Source: Schistocephalus solidus (Eukaryota; Platyhelminthes; Cestoda; Diphyllobothriidea; Diphyllobothriidae). From it: a DNA stretch of 64,000 bases. The number at the start of each line of letters is the position of its first letter. Position 1 is the first letter of the stretch. Made by a program: the position numbers and the translations under genes. This document shows positions 58,290 through 64,000 of the stretch, in pieces. The notes beneath the pieces are model-generated. The model was not told the origin of the DNA. It worked only from the letters and a program-made list of their open reading frames with translations, and ran no database searches. The stretch lies in assembly GCA_017591395.1 (NCBI GenBank), contig WEDG01002553.1, positions 369,457 to 433,456 on the forward strand, given 5' to 3'.

Positions 58290-58745
58290 ACAAATCCATC
58301 GCACTGAGACCTCCGAACCAGTGCTTGTAACGCCGAAATCCACCCACCACTGACGCCTCCAGCACCTGCAGATAACACATGGATCTAAGCCGTCATATGC
58401 GTATCCCTTAAGGCAGGATTCATTGCAAGTTCGTCACGCCAAACCTTCTGGCTACGGATAAAAACTCCTCTACCGACAGTCCTACGAATTTCAGTATCAC
58501 CAGCGTCCCAAATACAATCAGTACAATAGCCACAGGCCCATACTGCACTTACTGCCACCGTACATTCGCATCATGCATCTGTCAGGTTTCCCACAGGCTC
58601 TTATTTCCCCGCACTGAATCCGGTGAGCCGGTGTCAGGAGTTCAAACATACATCCGTCACTCCCATCTCAGCTGCTATCACTGCTCCAGTATACTCGGTC
58701 AAAGCACCTGCCTATTCGGCCATATGAGCCTCCATTTAAATCTTA
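58290..58745 (+). pseudogene. LINE 3' end fossil with zinc-finger-like motifs
   Basis: A decayed Pro/Thr/His-rich C-terminal region of a LINE polyprotein. One frame reads TESGEPVSGVQTYIRHSHLS, then CYHCSSIL and CLFGHMSLH, a remnant of paired C2H2-like fingers (C-x2-C...GHM-x2-H) followed by loss of frame. Such finger pairs end the AP-endonuclease LINEs common in flatworms (established knowledge, recalled). It may be the same family as the ORF at 63779. Confidence 0.6.
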
Positions 58746-59557
58746 AATGAAAGGCCGCATTCTAACCTCCATGCAGGAAGCCTGATCATCATCATCATAT
58801 TCAATGAAGTAGAGCGTGCGACGTCCCACTACTCTCACAGCCAACGATTTCTGCTGGCTGCGTTCACTTTACAATTTATATTTTTTTCTTCTTCGGACTA
58901 ATCCCATTGATCAAACACATTCTTATCCAAAACCAAACCAAACATTTGTCCTCGTATCAGGGAGTTTTTCGCTGTTTGCTGAACCCAGGTTTTATACATA
59001 TTCTGGTGGTAACATTGTACACGAAAGCCACAAGTTCCTTTATTAGTGCTGGTCTCTTTTGCATATACGGCCTAGGGGCAAATGCCGGGAAAATATTATT
59101 AATTTTTGACGGCTTCGCACCGAACGAACCTACAATCTTTAGCCCCAAAGGGAAAACCTTTTGCTGTATTCGAGTGTTCCAGCCCCCTCCACCTGGATAG
59201 CATGTATTGCAAAACGGTCGGACTCTAGAGGAGATTTGGCGAAACTTGCGCGAAACCTAACCTGACTTTCAGTCTTATCTTTATTAAAGTTAATGGAAGG
59301 CAGGCATTCCGACGTATAGTTTACGGTCAAAGGCGTGCAGCTGTAAATAGGTAACACTTAGGCCTTTCGTGGTTTTGACTCATAGGAATGACTGAGAGTA
59401 CCACGGAAGTAACTGCATACTACCCATCTAGTGCGGAACTGCAATGCCACTGGAATACCTTTTTCTACCATGAAATCTGTTGAACGAAAGGAAGATCATT
59501 GTGAGATCATCCTCCGGCATCCCTGTCCAGCTGAAGATTAGAAAAAATCTATTTATT

Positions 59558-59641
59558 GTGGCTCTGAGGATGGTGTCGTATTCGACCGTCTTTGGTGTTT
59601 AGGACTGCAAATTCAACTGGAGTTCGATTCCTAAGAGCCAC
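59558..59641 (+). other. tRNA-like sequence (degenerate)
   Basis: The ends GTGGCTC and GAGCCAC form a perfect seven-pair acceptor-like stem, with GACTGCAAATTC (Cys-like anticodon GCA) and GTTCGATTC (T-loop-like) inside. The D arm is not recognisable, the T stem has mismatches, and the length is 84 nt, so this is a relic or SINE head rather than a tRNA gene. Confidence 0.3.
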
Positions 59642-60499
59642 AGCTACATTCCTCGGATCCTGTTGCTTCAGTTCATGGTCTAATTCTGGACAGAAAATGT
59701 TGGAACTTGTGCTGGACGATATGTGTATATGCAAAGATAGGCAGAAATACAACTTCTCGAAGATACTGTCCGCTAGCATTTTTACACTACACCTCCATAT
59801 TCATCTTGATATTTGTATATGAACTTTGGAAAACAGAAGTTAATGCTGGCCATGGTTATTTCACTTAACTGCATATGTCTATGTGTAGACGGCGTTTTTA
59901 TGCAGTAAAACAAATGAAACTCCTGCTATCACAGTACCCGGGCAGCATTACTGCTGTACATTGCAACCTAGGAAAGAAATTTGCTGTTTCTTTAAGAAGA
60001 AGGCTTCATGGGGCGCGAATAAGATTCGGGTTCAGTGAAAAAAAGTCTGAAAATATCAGAGGTAAATAAAAGACTAAACAGAAGTATATATGCAGCAGTT
60101 ACGTCAACAAGGAAATCCATTTGATCATAATCTTGCCCGGTTTCACGTGCCTATGTCCCACCTGATGGGAGCGCATCGGGCGCCTAAGCCACAGTATTAT
60201 TTAAGAAATATGCCATTCAAACAAGTTTTAGCCCGAAAAAGTAATCACTACTCTCAGGTCACAAACACATATTTCAATATACATTTTTACATAATGCTAA
60301 GACCGAGAGCGTCATGGTAACCGATATGCCGTTGTCCATCTTAATGATGCTTTATTTCTACCCAAATAAATTTAAAACATTCGATGGAAAACCCGTCTTA
60401 AAAGTTTTTCAACTGAAAATGAGTTCCACGCTTATCACTCTCCAAAGAAGCAGTCAATCTATGAGCAGGAAATACAAATTCCGACGAACGCACTCAAGA

Positions 60500-61545
60500 A
60501 ATCATAAATAATATACACGTTAAATTTACAGTTTCTTTTGATGACCAATTATGTATGCATACAACTAGACGAAGTTGCTATAGGCTCACTTCTTGGGCAT
60601 TCCTTAGCAGATGACTTCATAGGCCAACTGGAGAAATTTCGAAAAACGATCAAATCAATAACCTTCAACATTACATAAATGACATTTCATTACTGACATA
60701 ACATTGATGAAATCTTTTTAATTGTCACTACAGACGTAGTTGCCCTCGCAAATGCCTTATGCCAAGCACATACATCGAGCATGTTCGCACTTAGGTGGGA
60801 AATGACTGGCTGGATCCCTTTCTTGGGCGTCTTTCTAAGCAGGAGACCTATCTGTAGTGTCTGAAGAAGCTGCTAGCAGAGGAAAACCTGATGGGGACAA
60901 TATGCAAAACTCAGCAGTCTCGTACCCCTATAGCAAAAACTCGATCTAATTCGTTGTTTGACCCAAAGGAATAGCACAAAATTTTTCAGCAGACAACATC
61001 AAGGAGGAGCTTAGGAATATCCAGGAACTGCTTGACGGGAATGGGTATCTTGACCGGTTGAGTACAATGAATATTACCGAGCGAGGACGAAAATTCATCA
61101 CACCGACTGTTGAAAAGAAAACTCTGCTAATCGTCTTTCAAGGGGAAGCTACCAGTGTTTTCCTAATATGACCACTTGATTAAGTTGTCTCACGAAACTT
61201 CTTAGCAGAAGGGTTTCGAGTCTTATTCCCTTCCAACCATATTTTACCCGAAGAAGGTAAGGGTAGGTGACCATATCAGACCAATTCAATGTGCACGTAC
61301 TTCATTACTTGCTTCCCTGAAGCAGCTTGTATTGTTCGCATGAGACGGTGCCTCTCATAAAAAATACGAGACCACCTGCCGGCGTGGCAGGGAAGAGGCG
61401 AAATAGGGAGCATATTTTGATGATTCCAGGCATCTTGTGGACACCGAAGAAGCTTTTCGTGTAAGTTACAAGGTCCCGTCGAGCTACTCTAGGCTACTAG
61501 GTCAGCGTCCGTTAGCAGTAGCAGAAACAACCGTCATGAGGCTGT
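60500..61545 (+). pseudogene. Decayed PLE, different lineage from PLE-A/B
   Basis: Pieces in order across several frames: VAIGSLLGHSLADDFIGQLE (RT motif B, compare VAMGSPLGPLLAxxFMGxLE), an FDEIFLIV piece in place of the YVDD region, LRNIQELLDGNGYL, KIRDHLPAWQ near 61365 and HLVDTEEAFRVSYKVP to MRL (about 61434-61545). The last two resemble the endonuclease and C-terminal end of PLEs whose motif B reads MGSPLGP. The stops are too many to list; only a fossil remains. Confidence 0.6.
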
Positions 61546-62104
61546 GAAAGCCGGTCTTGTGCGCACAGGAGAACCTCGTACAAGCTCTGCGCTTTCCGTG
61601 GTTAAAAGTCGACTGACAGCATGCAACTCTCCTTGCACCCTCCAGCTCTATCCCCCACCACACTGCCTCTTATTACCCACCCTGCATGTTCCCACACCCA
61701 GCTTTTATTTTAAGATGAGCTTTACTCGATTTCTCGTAGCATACATGTTTTACTCAGTGGTGTTCCCCTGTAAATATATTGAGGTTAAGAGAATTAATCG
61801 AAAACCATCCTATGTTCCTCAATTAGTCTTCTGCAATAAGTAAATGTTATTGGCACATGTTATCGATTAAACCTACGTGCAATCCTTTACAATAACACAG
61901 CAATTTTCAAAATTTATCCCATTTAATCCATGTATTTAAGTTCAGTTTAGTTTACTGTAGGCATATATAGGCGCATTATTAAACTTACTATTTGTTAAAG
62001 TCAAAAGACATATTTAAAAAAAACTCGGGAAATTGGCATGCAGTTCCCCCGAAAGAAAATGAGAATGCTGGAGAAACTCGGTAAAAAAGATACCATTACC
62101 TATA
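61546..62104. other. AT-rich intergenic interval
   Basis: No recognised feature. Confidence 0.4.
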
Positions 62105-62290
62105 TGTGGGTTGCTAAGTGTGCAACAGGTAAGATGCAGCCAGTTGTTTCACGGTTGGTACCGATCATCAATATGCCATGTCTTGTGAATTGAGGTATGT
62201 ACAGAGGACATTTGGCGTACTGATGATCGGTAGCAGCCATGAACAGCTGTCTGCGTCCTGCATGTTGCATGCTTGCTAACCTACCGATGT
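62105..62290. repeat. Second hammerhead repeat family, inverted pair
   Basis: A diverged minus-strand module (about 62180-62105, core TTGATGA, CGGT/ACCG stem II, GAAA) faces a plus-strand module (62212-62290) that matches 7365-7445. Each ends in the small GTTGC-type hairpin or its remnant. Confidence 0.6.
62214..62257 (+). ncRNA. Hammerhead motif, second family, decayed
   Basis: GGCGTA, core CTGATGA (62220-62226), stem II GGT/GCC region, GAA (one A lost from GAAA), palindromic CAGCTG, TC, then TGCGTC. Stem I still pairs (GGCGUA/UGCGUC with two wobbles) although both strands differ from the copy at 7371. Loss of an invariant A suggests it is inactive. Confidence 0.5.
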
Positions 62291-62690
62291 ATTATATGTG
62301 GAATATGTCCTTTGACGCAACGTTCGGTATCGCCAGTCGCAAACTGGCGGGCGGACAGAATAGGATCGAGCAAGATCATAATCGCATCACTGAGAGTAAC
62401 ACACTTACTTGACTTTTGTAACATTATCAAATATCAATCATTTCATAATACAAAAGTCCGTTTAAACCTAAGCCTGTTTCAGAAAATGTGGCGCTATAGC
62501 TTTGGTCATTAAGTACCAATGAATGCGAGTGATTTTGTACAATGAGATAGCGGAAGAAAATAATGGTCATACATGAGCGTAGAGGAAACACGTACAGTGG
62601 TGCGTCAAACAGTAATATATTGTTTTTAAACATACATAGTCTGTCGGAAAGCATACGCATATTATTCACGCAATCAACCCGCAATCAACC

Positions 62691-63070
62691 AGATGGCTGC
62701 CGAACTCCACTATGGGTTACGGTTTTGTTTTAGTGGGAGAACGACCCGAGTTAGCCTGGGCCGCCTACGTGGTTGCTGTCGCCCCCACCGTATGACTTTT
62801 TGAGAGGGGGGAGGTGGGAAGTTCGGGAGTCAGACATACCGGGTGTGGAGGCACACACAACACCGGAGACCCTCACCTGGTTTAGCCCGCCGGTCGTGAC
62901 GGTTGCCCGGGGTGTGGCCGCTGGGAAGAACCCAAATTCGATGAGCCACAGGTGAGAGTTGGGTACCAGTTAGAGGCGGCCACAGGAGCATTCACCACCT
63001 GTACGAGACAAATGGAGCGACCAAATGCTATCTGTGTGGTGCTACCCCTAACTAGTACTCCCTACACCCC
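62691..63070 (-). repeat. Inverted copy of LINE 5' region (left arm)
   Basis: Reverse complement of 63230-63600 with few mismatches over about 375 bp. It carries no ORF of its own. Confidence 0.88.
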
Positions 63071-63127
63071 AACACTCACACTCTCTCTCACTCTATCACG
63101 CACACACACGACAGCTCGAATGTCGTA

Positions 63128-63229
63128 GTCTGACGAGGTCCACCTTATGCTCCACACCATGGTGGGACAGGGACATTGACTTGCGCGTGAATTCGTTTTA
63201 TATGATAGTATCCTTGCGCCGCAGCTACT
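63128..63229. repeat. Spacer of the LINE inverted repeat
   Basis: The segment between the two arms, related to 50216-50335. Confidence 0.5.
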
Positions 63230-63778
63230 GGGGTGTATGGGTACTAGTTAGGGGTAGCACTACACAGATAGCATTTGGTCGCACCATTTCTCTCGCATAG
63301 GTGGTGAATGCTCCTGTGGCTGCCTCTAATTGGTATCCAACTCTCACCTGTGGCTCCTCGAAGTTGGGTTCTTCCCAGCGTCCACACACCGGGCAACCGT
63401 CAAGACCGGCGGGTTAAACCAGGTGAGGGTCTCCGGTGTTGTGTGTACCTCCACACCCGGTATGTCTGTCTCCCACCTCCCCTCTCTCAAAAAGTCCTAC
63501 GGTGGGGGCGACAGCAACCTCGTCGGCGGCCCAGGCTTACTCGGGTCGCTCTCCCACTTAAACAAAACGGTGACCTATAGTGGAGTTCGGCAGCCGTCTG
63601 GGATGTCCGAGCAGCCCTTTCTAGGGACAGCACTGCTTGCCTCCTCACGGAGGAAGGGACTTGAAAAGGTGCCCTAAACAAATGCTGGGTCACACGTCTT
63701 CTGCAGCCGGCTGCGGCTCGCAGATCGAAAAATACCCCCCGTCCCCATCCCCTGCGCCATACCCTCCAGGCAGCTCGG
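63230..63778 (+). promoter_or_regulatory. LINE 5' region (right arm plus leader)
   Basis: GC-rich sequence directly upstream of the LINE start codon. 63230-63600 is mirrored at 62691-63070. By position it is the element's 5' UTR and presumably internal promoter; no promoter motif was identified. Confidence 0.55.
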
Positions 63779-64000
63779 ATGAGTCCACACACACTAGCAG
63801 CCTGGAATGTTCTTTCCCTTTTATACAATCCGAGGAGCAACATTCCGGAACGGATGATGGGGCTTGTCACTCGGGAACTGGCGCGCTACAAGGTGGACAT
63901 TGCTACTCTCAGCGAGACCCGATTCTCTGAGCAGGGTCAGATGGAGGGGTTAGGTGCCGGCTACACCTTCTGGAGCGGCCGGCCAAAGGCAGAGCAACGT
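63779..64000 (+). CDS. LINE polyprotein N-terminus, AP endonuclease start (runs off window)
   Basis: Open from ATG 63779 to the last base: 74 codons. It encodes the start of an apurinic-like endonuclease: TLAAWNVLSLL, then MMGLVTRELARYKVDIATLSE with the conserved Glu of ALSETRF, then GAGYTFWSGRPKAEQR. In this fold the Asn of the WNV segment and the Glu of LSE bind metal; the endonuclease nicks target DNA for target-primed reverse transcription. No stop or frameshift lies in the visible part. The remainder, including the RT, is outside the window. The start is placed at the first in-frame ATG, which gives the usual short leader before the AAWNV block. Confidence 0.88.
   Translation, partial: MSPHTLAAWNVLSLLYNPRSNIPERMMGLVTRELARYKVDIATLSETRFSEQGQMEGLGAGYTFWSGRPKAEQR

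Noticed and set aside
59558..59641. tRNA-Cys gene
   Set aside because: The acceptor-like stem is perfect, but the D arm is missing and the T stem is mismatched. Listed only as a tRNA-like relic.

Overview
This is a eukaryotic window, most likely from a flatworm and probably a tapeworm (inference). The only gene I can assign is broken by kilobase-scale introns. The rest is dominated by Penelope-like elements (PLEs), an AP-endonuclease LINE of a type common in flatworm genomes, tRNA-derived SINEs, hammerhead ribozyme motifs and many inverted or fold-back repeats. There is no bacterial-style gene density, operon or CRISPR array.

The gene is the 3' part of a protocadherin-like adhesion receptor on the + strand. 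Six exons chain with consistent splice phases: 9945-11153, 19855-20128, 26490-27248, a 29-nt microexon 29697-29725, 33725-33872 and the terminal exon 41480-42801. They encode about four cadherin (EC) repeats, one membrane helix and a cytoplasmic tail of about 515 residues ending in a PDZ-ligand-like Ser-Phe-Val. The N-terminal exons and promoter lie upstream of the window or were not recognised. One extra base in a T run at 10132-10135 breaks the frame of the first exon.

Layout: 1-1980 is largely featureless, with one weak minus-strand exon candidate. 1990-8930 is a dense retroelement nest: two adjacent degenerate PLEs (2593-5112 and 5125-6500), tRNA-Arg-derived SINE copies carrying hammerhead motifs, a 305-bp tandem array (7811-8526) and the minus-strand 3' end of a third PLE (8575-8930). 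9945-42801 is the cadherin locus; its introns hold PLE fossils, SINEs, a fold-back with a G-quadruplex motif, elements with a degenerate telomere-like core and a terminal-inverted-repeat (TIR) element. 42802-64000 is intergenic and holds more TIR elements, PLE and LINE fossils, microsatellites, a second hammerhead-bearing repeat pair (62105-62290), and at the right edge a LINE with an intact start codon (63779) whose 5' region is duplicated in inverted orientation.

The most interesting signal is the collection of hammerhead motifs in three unrelated repeat families. In all three, stem III is a self-complementary sequence with no loop, so a single copy should fold poorly while two copies in one tandem transcript, or two transcripts, could form a dimeric ribozyme. 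In the tandem array the two predicted cleavage sites are exactly one unit (305 nt) apart, and every complete unit also carries tRNA-like box A and box B sequences. All reading was by eye; no folding or database search was run.
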